A stretch of 64,000 nt of DNA. It comes from Desulfatibacillum aliphaticivorans DSM 15576. Lineage in GTDB: Bacteria; Desulfobacterota; Desulfobacteria; Desulfobacterales; Desulfatibacillaceae. Positions 1-12,870 of the stretch are shown one piece after another. The stretch lies in the NCBI RefSeq assembly GCF_000429905.1, contig NZ_AUCT01000028.1:29586-93585 (forward strand). The letters run 5' to 3'. The notes below the pieces were generated by a model. The model ran no database searches. It had not been told where the DNA came from and saw nothing but the letters and a program-made list of their open reading frames with translations. The translations under genes were made by a program, and so were the position numbers. Each line of letters begins with the position of its first letter. Within the stretch, counting starts at the first letter, position 1.

Positions 1-2907
1 GGGAAGGACGTCCAATACGTTGTGGAGGAGTGCTCCCGGGTTTTGGGGCATCGCATGTTCGTTCTTCTTAACAAGGAATATTTGGACCAAAAAGCCTGGG
101 AAAACGCCTATACGCCCCATGAAAATCCAGGCGCCTGGCTCAACAATGATTTTTTTGCGCCTGAAAAGCCTTCTTCCGCCGAATTCTTAAAAAGCCTGCA
201 CAAATTGTTGAAGGAGGACGGCATTCGGCAAAGCGGCCGGGTCTCGTTCATTGAAATCGATGACAAGGTGTATCTGCCGGCCTCCTTTCCATTGATTGCG
301 GATGATAAAAATCTCATGGGGCTGGCGGTCATGCTTTTGGACGTGTCTTATAAGGCAGCCGCTTTCAAAACCGCCCGGGTCGTTCTCCTTATATTGTGCG
401 GCGCCATTGCACTGGGCCTGTTTTTGTATTTCTTTGTGGATCTGAACAAGGTCCGCGCCAACATCATCAAAAGCCGGAAGGACCTGGAGGCCGAGCTTGC
501 CAAACGCAAAGAGGCGGAGGAGAAATACCGAACGATTTTCGACAATATCCAGGACGTCTATTTTGAGACTTCCCTGGACGGCGCAATCCTGGAAATAAGC
601 CCTTCTATCAGCCGGGTATCGGAATACGGCAGGACCGACGTCCTGGGACGGGCTGTGGGCGACTTTCGAATGAGTGAAGAGGCCAGGGCTGATTTTCTGC
701 GCCGCATTATCACTCAGGGCGAAGTGCGCGATTTTGAAGTCAGGCTCCAAAACAGGAATGGCGCCTTTAAGGACTTCTCCCTCAACTCCCGGCTTGTTCT
801 AAAAGAAAACGGCGCGCCTGATAAAATCGTAGGCGTTATGCGGGACGTCACCGAGCGCCGGCAGGCCCAGCAGGAGCTGCTGGCTGCCAAGGAGCGCTTG
901 GAAGAGGCCAACGCGCAACTGGAGGCCTCCATAAAACAGGCCGAGCAACTGGCCAACGAAGCCTTTGTGGCCAATAACGCCAAAAGCCAGTTTTTAGCCA
1001 ACATGAGCCATGAAATCCGAACGCCCATGAACGGCATTATCGGAATGGCCGCCCTTCTTTTGGACACGCCCCTGGACGGCCAGCAAACCGTCTTTGTGCA
1101 AACCGTGAGAAAAAGCGCCCACGCCCTGGTCACCATTATCAACGACATCCTGGATTTTTCCAAGGTGGAGGCCGGAAAGCTGGAATTGGAGGAAGCGCCT
1201 TTCAGCCTTCAAGCCGAGTTGGAGGCCATGGGCGACGTCCTGGCGGTCAAGGCCCATGAAAAGGGTTTGGAATACGCGTGCATCATGCACCCGGACGTCC
1301 CGGACGCGCTTATAGGAGATTCCATCCGCCTGAGACAGGTTCTCGTCAACATCGTCGGCAATGCAGTCAAGTTCACGGACGCCGGGGAGGTGTCGCTGGA
1401 AATTTCCATGTCGGCAATGGATGACGCCCGGTGCACCCTTTTGTTTTCCATCAAAGATACGGGCGCCGGGCTGCCCGAGGATAAAATTGAAACCGTATTC
1501 GAGGCTTTCGCCCAGGCGGATTCGTCGGTCACCAGAAAGTTCGGCGGCACCGGACTGGGCCTGGCCATATCCCAAAGCCTGGTCCGCCTGATGGGCGGGG
1601 AGATCATCGCAGAAAACCGCGAGGCCAGGGGGGCGCATTTTCGTTTTACCGCTTCGTTTGCGCTGCAGGAGCAGGGCGCCGAACACGAATCGTCCGCCAT
1701 CGACCCATGTCTCGCCGATAAAAAGATTTTGATCGTGGATGACTGCCCGGCGACTCGCACTTCCATCAGTCTCATTTTGCAGCAGTGGGGCTGCCTGTGC
1801 CGGGAGGCTTCCGGAGGCCGTTCCGCCCTTGAACAGCTCCAAAGAGCCGTGGATAAGCACGCGCCCTTTAACGCAGTGCTGGTGGATCAGGCCATGCCCG
1901 ACATGGACGGGTCGACCCTGATCCAAAGCATCAAGGAGAATCCCGCGTACGAAGGGGCGAGGCTGGCCCTCATGACGCCCCTGGGCGCTCCCGGCCTCAA
2001 GACTGCCAAGTCCAATCAGGACGCTGCAGCAGTATTAACCAAGCCGGTCCGGAAGAAGCAGCTTTACAACCTGTTGTTGGATCTTTTCGGCAATGCGCCG
2101 GAAACCTGTGCAGCGGCCCCGGAGCAGGAAACAAAATCGGCGCAGGCCGCTTCCGAATTCACAGTCCTTCTGGTGGAGGACAACCAGGTCAACCAAATGG
2201 TCGCCAAAGGCATTTTAAGGAAATTGGGATACAAAACCCTGGTTGTGGAAAACGGACAAGAGGCCTTGGAGTTTTTGGCCGAAAAGCAGGTGGACATTAT
2301 CCTCATGGACATCCAAATGCCCGTCATGGACGGCCTGGAAGCCACGCGGAGAATCCGGGACGGCCGCCATAAAGTGCTGGATCCCGGCGCGCCTATCATA
2401 GCCATGACAGCCAGGGCCATGAAAGGGGATCGGGAAAAATGCCTGGACGCGGGCATGGACGACTACATAACAAAGCCCATCGACCCCGCCGCCCTTGCTG
2501 CGGTTATGGCCAGCCGGCTTGGCGGCGCGTCCGCCCCGCTTATCCGGAAGCCTGAAAAACCTCAAAGCGTTTTTGATCGTCCGGGGCTGGAGGACAGGCT
2601 TCAGGGGGATTTGTCCCAGATGGGCGTCATCCTGAATATTTTTGTCAAAGATTCCATGAGACAATTGGAGTTGATCAGAGAGGCCCTGGAAAAGAAGAAT
2701 CAGGAGGCCCTGAGGGCGGACGCTCATCATTTAAAAGGCGCAGCAGGCAACGTGGGCGCCGTCCGGGTCTATGAGGTTCTGAGGCAAATGGAGGATTTGG
2801 CGACCCAAGATGACTGGGCCAGGCAGGGCGATCTGTTTAATCAGTTGGAAAAGGAGTTGACGAATTTCATCCGGCGCGTGAATCCTTTAATAGAAACGTT
2901 GTCATAA
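1..2907 (+). CDS. Hybrid sensor histidine kinase (sensor-TM-PAS-HisKA-HATPase-REC-REC-HPt), 5' partial
   Basis: Inner-membrane hybrid kinase whose phosphorelay components are all in one chain. The frame is open to the left window edge; GTG at 22 is only the first in-frame start visible, so the N-terminus with its first membrane segment and part of the periplasmic sensor is probably missing. Numbered from that GTG: the end of a Cache-like sensor (to about 115), a membrane helix (about 118-138), coiled coil, PAS (about 168-290), HisKA with SHEIRTPMNG (H330), HATPase with N, DTGAG and GGTGLGL boxes (to about 560), a first receiver (acceptor D622 in VDQAMPDMDG), a second receiver (D763 in MDIQMPVMDG) and a C-terminal HPt (H902 in AHHLKGAAG). 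The family passes phosphate His-Asp-His; no cognate regulator is adjacent and the ligand is unknown. The 3' end overlaps the convergent cyclase gene by 41 bp. Confidence 0.93.
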   Translation, partial: GKDVQYVVEECSRVLGHRMFVLLNKEYLDQKAWENAYTPHENPGAWLNNDFFAPEKPSSAEFLKSLHKLLKEDGIRQSGRVSFIEIDDKVYLPASFPLIADDKNLMGLAVMLLDVSYKAAAFKTARVVLLILCGAIALGLFLYFFVDLNKVRANIIKSRKDLEAELAKRKEAEEKYRTIFDNIQDVYFETSLDGAILEISPSISRVSEYGRTDVLGRAVGDFRMSEEARADFLRRIITQGEVRDFEVRLQNRNGAFKDFSLNSRLVLKENGAPDKIVGVMRDVTERRQAQQELLAAKERLEEANAQLEASIKQAEQLANEAFVANNAKSQFLANMSHEIRTPMNGIIGMAALLLDTPLDGQQTVFVQTVRKSAHALVTIINDILDFSKVEAGKLELEEAPFSLQAELEAMGDVLAVKAHEKGLEYACIMHPDVPDALIGDSIRLRQVLVNIVGNAVKFTDAGEVSLEISMSAMDDARCTLLFSIKDTGAGLPEDKIETVFEAFAQADSSVTRKFGGTGLGLAISQSLVRLMGGEIIAENREARGAHFRFTASFALQEQGAEHESSAIDPCLADKKILIVDDCPATRTSISLILQQWGCLCREASGGRSALEQLQRAVDKHAPFNAVLVDQAMPDMDGSTLIQSIKENPAYEGARLALMTPLGAPGLKTAKSNQDAAAVLTKPVRKKQLYNLLLDLFGNAPETCAAAPEQETKSAQAASEFTVLLVEDNQVNQMVAKGILRKLGYKTLVVENGQEALEFLAEKQVDIILMDIQMPVMDGLEATRRIRDGRHKVLDPGAPIIAMTARAMKGDREKCLDAGMDDYITKPIDPAALAAVMASRLGGASAPLIRKPEKPQSVFDRPGLEDRLQGDLSQMGVILNIFVKDSMRQLELIREALEKKNQEALRADAHHLKGAAGNVGAVRVYEVLRQMEDLATQDDWARQGDLFNQLEKELTNFIRRVNPLIETLS

Positions 2908-4093
2908 GCCCAATCCCTTTGATGTCCACCGGTCCCCGCTCCTCCATGACGAATTTTTCCTTCAACAGATCATAGGTGCTGCTAGTTACTTGGATTTCTC
3001 CGGGCATGCCGTGGGAAGCCATGCGCGAGGCCGCGTTCACCGAATTTCCCCATAAATCGTACGAAAACTTCGTCTTTCCAATGACTCCGGCCACAACGGC
3101 CCCGGAATTTATACCAATCCGCAACTGGAGCGGCTGGCCAATCTCCCTGGCTACCCGGTTGAACTCCCTCATCATATCCAGGGCCATGCGGGCGGCGGAT
3201 TCAGCATGGTCGGCCCGGAATTGGGGAATCCCGGCCGTGCACATATATGCATCGCCTATGGTCTTAATTTTTTCCATCCCATGACGGCCGGCCAGGTCGT
3301 CAAACTGGGAGAATATTCTGTTCAGCAAAGACACTACCTCGTCCGGAGGCATGGTGCGGGAGAGCGCCGTAAACCCCACAATATCCGAAAACAATATGCT
3401 TACGTTTTCAAACTCCTCGGTGATGATTCCAGGCCGGCTCCCCAGCTTTTCCGCGATCTCCTCGGGAAGCACATTATGCAGCAGGGTGCGGGTTTTCTCC
3501 TCATGCTGTTCATGCTTCTTTCTGGATTGCTCCGAAGCGATTCCATAATAAATGGCCGCCATGGACATGCTGAACAGGCTAAGGTACAAATTGGCGCCTC
3601 TTAAAAACTGAGCCGTCTGAATGTAGGTTAGATACGCCGGGGAGGTTCTGGGGGCCAAATGGGTGAGAGCCGCAAATTCCAGGCCGACGATCAGGCCCAG
3701 GGCCGCCCCTTGAATTTTGCGCCGGCCCGGATATAACAGAGACATCACCATAAGGGGAACCAGGTAATGGTGAAACCCTGTGTAACCCGAAATATAAACG
3801 CTGGCCCAGGCCTGTGCGCACTGGCCGAATATGACAAACAGCATGCCAGCCTTTAAACGCCCGTGAATATTCAAAACCACACCCAGCGCAAAAAGAGCCG
3901 CCAAACCGCCGCATGTTCCTGCCAGAGGGAGCATTCCTTGTTGAATCAGGTATATACATAAGGCTGCGTAAAGCAAACACCCTGCACAATACCCATAGGT
4001 GGAAAAAAAATAAAACTGCTGAAGCCTGGAGGGCGCGCTCTCCGGCGGTTGTGTGATGAAGGAAAAAAACTTGTTGGGTGTATTGTCTTTCAT
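2867..4093 (-). CDS. Membrane-bound class III adenylate cyclase
   Basis: 408 residues. The N-terminal half (about 30-190) holds roughly six hydrophobic helices; the C-terminal half is a class III nucleotide cyclase domain. The metal-binding aspartates are in FSDIVGFT and GDAYM, and the purine-selecting residues are Lys in EKIKTIGD and Asp in SYDLWGNSVNAASRM. The Lys/Asp pair is the ATP-specific combination, so the product should be cAMP. A short helical stretch before the catalytic domain resembles the usual dimerisation linker. The ATG start has no strong Shine-Dalgarno sequence. The gene is monocistronic and convergent with the upstream hybrid kinase, with overlapping 3' ends. The membrane part does not resemble a sensor domain I recognise, so the signal is unknown. 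Confidence 0.9.
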   Translation of the reverse strand: MKDNTPNKFFSFITQPPESAPSRLQQFYFFSTYGYCAGCLLYAALCIYLIQQGMLPLAGTCGGLAALFALGVVLNIHGRLKAGMLFVIFGQCAQAWASVYISGYTGFHHYLVPLMVMSLLYPGRRKIQGAALGLIVGLEFAALTHLAPRTSPAYLTYIQTAQFLRGANLYLSLFSMSMAAIYYGIASEQSRKKHEQHEEKTRTLLHNVLPEEIAEKLGSRPGIITEEFENVSILFSDIVGFTALSRTMPPDEVVSLLNRIFSQFDDLAGRHGMEKIKTIGDAYMCTAGIPQFRADHAESAARMALDMMREFNRVAREIGQPLQLRIGINSGAVVAGVIGKTKFSYDLWGNSVNAASRMASHGMPGEIQVTSSTYDLLKEKFVMEERGPVDIKGIGLMTTFLLKDSRAG

Positions 4094-4531
4094 GTTCCCG
4101 GGCTCAAGGGTTGCCTGATCTTAGTTTAAGAAACCGCATATTGCAAGGCGCCTTATCCGGCAAAGGGCGGTGGAAACGGTTTTTTTACACATCGCTATTT
4201 CGGGAACCGTCACGGATTTATAGCAGCTATCGGCATTTTTCGCCCGATTTTTTAGCCGGCCGCTTTCCTGGCTCGAAATTAAGAAGTCGCTGTCGCCGCC
4301 CGGCGGAATTATGCGCCTGTCCGCTTTATACCCCGGAGTCCGCGGCCCGGAGCAATCCCGCGCCTTGCAAGGAGGCCGCAGGCAAAGAAATGTCTTCTTA
4401 TAGCATCAGGAAAAAGGTCTGGGCGGGCGTCGCGGATCAGGCGCCCCGGTCTGCTTTCGCAAACCAGGGCGTTCCGTTATTGCGCAAATTGCTTCGGGTT
4501 TTCCGGCGTCCCAAAATTATTTTGGATTTTC
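4094..4531. other. Intergenic region without a supported gene
   Basis: About 440 bp between the cyclase start and the end of the barrel protein gene. One plus-strand frame stays open across it, but the translation has no recognisable domain, no convincing ribosome-binding site, and runs antisense into the barrel protein gene. A 15-base near-perfect palindrome (CCAAAAT-T-ATTTTGG) lies at 4511-4525, just past the barrel gene stop, without a clear U-tract. The cyclase promoter should lie in the left part of this region. Confidence 0.5.
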
Positions 4532-5227
4532 TTAAAAAGCGCATCCAAACTGGCAGGTGTAGCCTTTGGTCTGGTAAGAATCTTCGGTGTCGGTCATCCG
4601 ATACCATGTGGATTGATACAAGGCCTTCACAAAATAGGAGCTAAAATCCCATCTCAGGCCGACGCCCGCTGTGGTCGTAAGGATGTAATCCCGAATTTTC
4701 AGGTTGGTGCGGCCCCACTGGCCATGGATGTAGCGGGTGCCGACCCCGCCCATAATCATGGGGGTAAGGTGCAGGTCGGTGCCCGGAAAATTTTGGGAAA
4801 AAAGATATCCTTCCGCATTTAAGGAGACGGTCCAATGGTGGGATGTGCAGTATATCTCTCTAAACGACTCGGCGGAATTAATCGTGAAGGTGTCCGCCTT
4901 TCCGCCGCGGTTGATCAGATCCACGTAATTATAAAAAAAGGTCCCGTTGATGTTCAGATAGTCGGTGACTGTCTTGCCCACGCCAAACCCGCCGCCGTAG
5001 CTGGCTTCGGCTTCCTGCTCCACCGTGCCGTAAGCTCTGAGTTCGTCATAGGCCGGGACGTACGTGCGAACCGTGTCTTCGCCATTGTATTGGAGCACGG
5101 CAAAATACTCCCACTTGTCCAGACGGCTGAATTTTTCCGCGGCCGCGGCGGAGCCGGCCCACAGGCCCAACAACAAGGCGATGATTAATGCACTGAATGT
5201 AAAACGGATTCCCCCCCTGATCTTCAT
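4532..5227 (-). CDS. Predicted outer-membrane beta-barrel protein
   Basis: 231 residues with a clear Sec signal peptide (positive KIRGGIR start, hydrophobic core, cleavage near GSAAAA-EKF). The mature part is rich in alternating aromatic/polar strands (for example YLNINGTFFYNYVDL, LTPMIMGGVGTRYI) and the chain ends in Phe, the usual C-terminal signature for outer-membrane barrel insertion. The length suits an 8-10-stranded barrel. A good ribosome-binding site (GGGAGGGAAC) precedes the ATG. It could be a small porin-like or structural protein; nothing in it shows a specific substrate. Confidence 0.72.
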   Translation of the reverse strand: MKIRGGIRFTFSALIIALLLGLWAGSAAAAEKFSRLDKWEYFAVLQYNGEDTVRTYVPAYDELRAYGTVEQEAEASYGGGFGVGKTVTDYLNINGTFFYNYVDLINRGGKADTFTINSAESFREIYCTSHHWTVSLNAEGYLFSQNFPGTDLHLTPMIMGGVGTRYIHGQWGRTNLKIRDYILTTTAGVGLRWDFSSYFVKALYQSTWYRMTDTEDSYQTKGYTCQFGCAF

Positions 5228-5649
5228 GCCGTTCCCTCCCGGCCGAGCGGATTTGGGGCATGCGTTGACAGCCTGCCCCAGCCTCCCCGGCTATGTATTT
5301 GGAATAATACTGCGTGTCTTTGAAGTATTCGGATAGACAACCCCAAGGCCTTAATTTTACGAACTATTAAACATATATCAACGGCGCGGGCGTATTTCAA
5401 GCGCTTTTACGCCGCTGACCTCACAGAAAGTGGATTTAGCGGGATTTAAAGGGATGTGAACTTGGACCCGAGTTCATTCCGCATCTTTGCAGCCCGCCTC
5501 CGAAGTCCTATGAGGATATAACTTGCTAAAAAAGCGTATCATCCTTTCAATTCTCCTAAAAAAATGCTATGGTGCGTCCACGATTGACAAAAGGCCGAAC
5601 GTCGTCAGGGCTCCCGCTTCAGGGGTATCGCTTCCGTAAATCAAAATTT
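5228..5649. other. Divergent promoter region between barrel protein and carbamoyltransferase
   Basis: About 420 bp, AT-richer than the flanking genes, that must hold the promoters of both divergent genes. I see no strong sigma-70 pair, no clear operator palindrome and no structured RNA. An in-frame upstream start for the carbamoyltransferase exists at 5569, but it precedes the family's conserved N-terminus by 27 unrelated residues. Confidence 0.45.
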
Positions 5650-7452
5650 ATGAATATTCTCGGAATTTCCGCATTTTATCACGATAGCGCAGCCTGTCTG
5701 CTCATGGACGGCGGGATTATCGCCGCAGCCCAGGAGGAGCGCTTTTCCAGGATAAAGCACGATCCCGGCTTTCCGGAAAAAGCCGTGGAATTCTGCCTGA
5801 AAAAAGGCGGAATAAAAGCCCGGGACCTTACCTACGTCGTCTTTTACGACAAGCCTTTCCTGACCTTCGACCGCCTGCTTTTGACCGCCTTGGCGACCGC
5901 GCCTTTCGGTCTTATTCCCTGGCTGAAAGCCATGCCCAAATGGCTTGGCCGAAACCTGCACACGCCCCGGGTCATCAAAAAGAAACTAGGCTGCACATGC
6001 CCGGTGCTTTTCACAGAGCACCACGAAGCCCATGCCGCAGCCGCCTTTTATCCCTCTCCCTTTGAAAGCGCCGCCATTCTGACCATGGACGGAGTGGGGG
6101 AGTGGGCTACGGCAAGCTACGGCTCGGGCCAGGGCCGCGAAATCCGCTTGTTCCAGGAAATGCACTTTCCCCATTCCCTGGGGCTGCTGTATTCCGCGTT
6201 CACAGCATTTTGCGGGTTCAAGGTCAATTCCGGCGAGTACAAGCTCATGGGCCTGGCCCCCTACGGAGAGCCCAAGTACAAAGACCTGATTCTCTCCGAA
6301 CTCGTGGATTTGAAGGAAGACGGCTCCCTGCACCTGAACATGGCCTGTTTCGACTATCTTTCCGCCATGCGCATGACCGGCAAGAAATTCTCCCAATTAT
6401 TTGACGGCCTGCCCCGCAAGCCCGAAACCGAAATCACCCGCAGGGAAATGGACATAGCCGCCAGCATTCAGGCCGTTCTGGAGGAAGCCGCCCTCAAAAT
6501 GGCCGCTTACGTCCACAAGGAAACAGGCGAGAAAAACCTGTGCCTGGCCGGAGGAGTTGCGCTTAATTGCGTGGCAAACGCCAAAATATTGCAGCAGGGA
6601 TTGTTTAAAAACATCTGGGTTCAGCCTGCAGCAGGCGACGCAGGCTCTGCCTTGGGCGCCGCCCTGGCGGTCTGGCATCGGGTTTGTGAAGAGGGCAGGG
6701 CCGAAAGCGCCTGGCAAGGGCCGTATCTTGGGCCGTCCTTCTCCAACAAGGAGGTTCGGGCCTTTTTGGATAAAAACCAATATCCCTTTCATCGCTGCGA
6801 TAACATGGAGCGGGCCTGGGTCACGGCCCAGCATGTCGCCCAGGGCAAGATTGTGGGATACATGGTCGGCCCCATGGAGTTCGGCCCCCGGGCTCTGGGC
6901 GCCCGGAGCATCCTGGGAGACCCGCGGGATCCCCAAACCCAGCAGGTCATGAACAAAAAAATCAAGTTCCGGGAGTCGTTCCGGCCTTTCGCCCCGGCCA
7001 TCCTGGAGGAAAAAGCCGCCGAATATTTCGACCTGGACCGGCCCAGCCCCTACATGCTTTTTACGGCGCCGCTCCGTGAGGACAAGCGCCTTCCCATGGC
7101 CCCGGGACTCTCCTCCCAGTCCATGATAGAGCGGCTCAAACAGCCCCGAAGCGGCATACCCGCCGTGACCCACCTGGACTACTCCGCCAGGGTCCAGACC
7201 GTCTCTCGAAAAGACAAGCCGGATTTTTACGATGTAATCAAGGAATTTGAAAACCACACAGGCTGCCCGGTCATCGTCAATACCAGCTTCAACGTCCGGG
7301 GGGAGCCCATCGTGTGCACGCCCAGGCAGGCCTACAATTGCTTCATGAAAACCGGCATGGACGTGCTGGTCATGGAAAACAATATTCTGTACAAGGAGGA
7401 GCAGCCTCCGTACCAGGGAGGCCGCAAGGGAGCCTATGCCAAGCCGGATTAA
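5650..7452 (+). CDS. Carbamoyltransferase, NodU/CmcH (TobZ-like) family
   Basis: 600 residues from the ATG that opens the family's canonical N-terminus, MNILGISAFYHDSAACL. The family transfers a carbamoyl group from carbamoyl phosphate to hydroxyl groups of sugars or natural products through a carbamoyladenylate. Visible features: the N-terminal Kae1-like domain with the metal-site motif EHHEAHAAAAF, the nucleotide-binding LAGGVALNCVANAK and GEFGPRALG-type segments (here PMEFGPRALGARSILGDPR), and the C-terminal domain with FNVRGEPIV. The length is normal. The next gene overlaps it by 17 bp and is SxtJ-like, a pairing usual in exopolysaccharide, O-antigen and saxitoxin-type clusters, but no glycosyltransferases are nearby. 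The acceptor substrate is unknown. Confidence 0.93.
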   Translation: MNILGISAFYHDSAACLLMDGGIIAAAQEERFSRIKHDPGFPEKAVEFCLKKGGIKARDLTYVVFYDKPFLTFDRLLLTALATAPFGLIPWLKAMPKWLGRNLHTPRVIKKKLGCTCPVLFTEHHEAHAAAAFYPSPFESAAILTMDGVGEWATASYGSGQGREIRLFQEMHFPHSLGLLYSAFTAFCGFKVNSGEYKLMGLAPYGEPKYKDLILSELVDLKEDGSLHLNMACFDYLSAMRMTGKKFSQLFDGLPRKPETEITRREMDIAASIQAVLEEAALKMAAYVHKETGEKNLCLAGGVALNCVANAKILQQGLFKNIWVQPAAGDAGSALGAALAVWHRVCEEGRAESAWQGPYLGPSFSNKEVRAFLDKNQYPFHRCDNMERAWVTAQHVAQGKIVGYMVGPMEFGPRALGARSILGDPRDPQTQQVMNKKIKFRESFRPFAPAILEEKAAEYFDLDRPSPYMLFTAPLREDKRLPMAPGLSSQSMIERLKQPRSGIPAVTHLDYSARVQTVSRKDKPDFYDVIKEFENHTGCPVIVNTSFNVRGEPIVCTPRQAYNCFMKTGMDVLVMENNILYKEEQPPYQGGRKGAYAKPD

Positions 7453-7984
7453 ACCGCGACAAATGAACGGGATCGCCGCGCTGATTATAAGCTGCCTGGG
7501 GCTGGGGGCGGTGCTGGCTTTGGATTCCTTTAAGTCGGCCGGCGGCCTGGCGGTTTTGGGCGTTTTTTCCCTGGGGTTGATTTTAGGCGAAAAAGCCTCT
7601 CCCCCCAAAGAGGTCCGCAAGTTCGGATTGATCGCCCTGCCTCTGTTCGCCTGCCTGTGCGGCCTGGCGTTCTGGCGGCATCGGGATTTTTTGGCCGGTT
7701 TTTTCGGCGTGTTCGCCCTGGCCGGCTTTTCGTGCGCAGCCGCTCCCAAGGCCTCGGCCTTGCTCCACGCCTCCTGGACCGGTGCGGCCAAGGGATTCAG
7801 CGCCTTTATCAACGCCTTTTTTCTCGCCCTGGCCTGGTTTTTGGTCATTACGCCCATCGCCTTGTTGAAAAGGCTGGTTTCCGGCAGCCCCTTCCCCCTG
7901 CGCCCGGACAAAAACGCCCAAACCTACTGGATTGACCGCAAAGAACCCGCCCAACCCCGGGAACGATACCCCAAGCGTTATTGA
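7436..7984 (+). CDS. SxtJ-like membrane protein
   Basis: 182 residues with about four hydrophobic helices (near 10-28, 32-50, 65-100 and 118-142) and a C-terminal cytoplasmic tail. The tail pattern, a final helix ending WFLVITPIALLKRL followed by a Pro-rich segment with SYWI-type residues (here TYWIDRK), is typical of SxtJ-like proteins found next to carbamoyltransferases. It starts inside the 3' end of the carbamoyltransferase gene, so translation is probably coupled. A second ATG ten codons in is an alternative start. The biochemical role is not established. The small DUF5989 protein that often accompanies this pair is not visible. Confidence 0.75.
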   Translation: MPSRIKPRQMNGIAALIISCLGLGAVLALDSFKSAGGLAVLGVFSLGLILGEKASPPKEVRKFGLIALPLFACLCGLAFWRHRDFLAGFFGVFALAGFSCAAAPKASALLHASWTGAAKGFSAFINAFFLALAWFLVITPIALLKRLVSGSPFPLRPDKNAQTYWIDRKEPAQPRERYPKRY

Positions 7985-8205
7985 TCAAATTTTTCCTTGA
8001 AAAAAGTTTCCACTTAGCAGAGCGCAACCGGCTTTTCCAATTGACAATATTTCCAGCCGGGAGTATCCGGCTCTTCTCTCCTTTGAGGAGATGGGTTCGG
8101 CATGGGAGAAATGCGCCGTTTTTCCTCAACTCAGGCCTTTCCGGTAACGGGGATCCGGAGTCATTGTGGACTGTTGGCGCCGATAGGTTTTTTTGGGGTG
8201 TGGGT

Positions 8206-8547
8206 ATGCGCTTTTTGCCCGTATTGATGCTTGTGATGTCCAACGTGTTCATGACCTACGCCTGGTACGGCCATTTAAAGGACTTTCGGGCCAGGCCTCT
8301 TTTGCTCGTGATCCTGATCAGTTGGGGCGTAGCCTTCTTTGAATACTGCCTTCAGGTTCCAGCCAACCGTCTGGGCGCGGGATATTTCTCCCTTCCCCAG
8401 CTAAAAGTGATCCAGGAAATCCTTGCAATGGGCGTTTTCGCCTTGTTTTGCATTTTTTACATGCGCGAAAAACTCACCTGGGATTTTCTTTGGGCCAGCC
8501 TCTGCCTGGCAGGCGCCGCTTTCTTCATGTTTCGCAATATAGGATGA
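8206..8547 (+). CDS. DUF486 family small integral membrane protein
   Basis: 113 residues, four predicted helices, matching the DUF486 pattern: MSNVFMTYAWYGHL at the start, WGVAFFEYCLQVPANRLG in the middle, and QLKVIQEILAMGVFALF then a short last helix with AAFFMFRN. These proteins are distantly related to small DMT transporters and their substrate is unknown. An open frame extends upstream to 7981, but that part has no family similarity, so the ATG at MRFLPVLML is chosen. It is convergent with the large hybrid kinase, with 28 bp between the stops. Confidence 0.85.
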   Translation: MRFLPVLMLVMSNVFMTYAWYGHLKDFRARPLLLVILISWGVAFFEYCLQVPANRLGAGYFSLPQLKVIQEILAMGVFALFCIFYMREKLTWDFLWASLCLAGAAFFMFRNIG

Positions 8548-8575
8548 TTTCACAGAATTTATGGCGGCGCCCTCC

Positions 8576-12625
<4,050 letters not shown>

Positions 12626-12789
12626 AGTATCCCTTGTTTTTTGAAGTGCAAACAAATCTCTTGTTACGGAAACCAAACTCGGTTCTAAATCAGTGCAATG
12701 TCAGGATGAGGGGTATGCAAAAATCGTTCTAAAAACGAAAAAGAATCGGCGAATAGAGGTAAAAAAACAAGGCTGCACATCAAATGGAG

Positions 12790-12829
12790 AAAAAAAAGCG
12801 CCGTCCCGGGAGAACCGGGGCGGCGCTTT
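12790..12829 (-). terminator. Rho-independent terminator after the thiolase gene
   Basis: A 15-bp stem (arms begin AAAGCGCCG and end CGGCGCTTT, one G-T wobble) with the 5-base loop GAGAA. On the minus strand it is followed by an uninterrupted run of seven U residues. It lies about 40 bp past the thiolase stop codon and separates that gene from the hybrid kinase. Confidence 0.9.
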
Positions 12830-12870
12830 AAATGGTTTGACGTCTTCCCAAATGGGAAGCGAATCAATCC

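Noticed and set aside
4078..4644. 188-residue plus-strand coding frame after the cyclase gene
   Set aside because: Starts inside the cyclase 5' end on the opposite strand, runs antisense into the barrel protein gene, and has no domain, no credible ribosome-binding site and a composition unlike the neighbours.
6397..7911. 504-residue minus-strand frame opposite the carbamoyltransferase and SxtJ genes
   Set aside because: Spans two real genes on the other strand, and its residues are explained by codon bias; no ribosome-binding site or family match.
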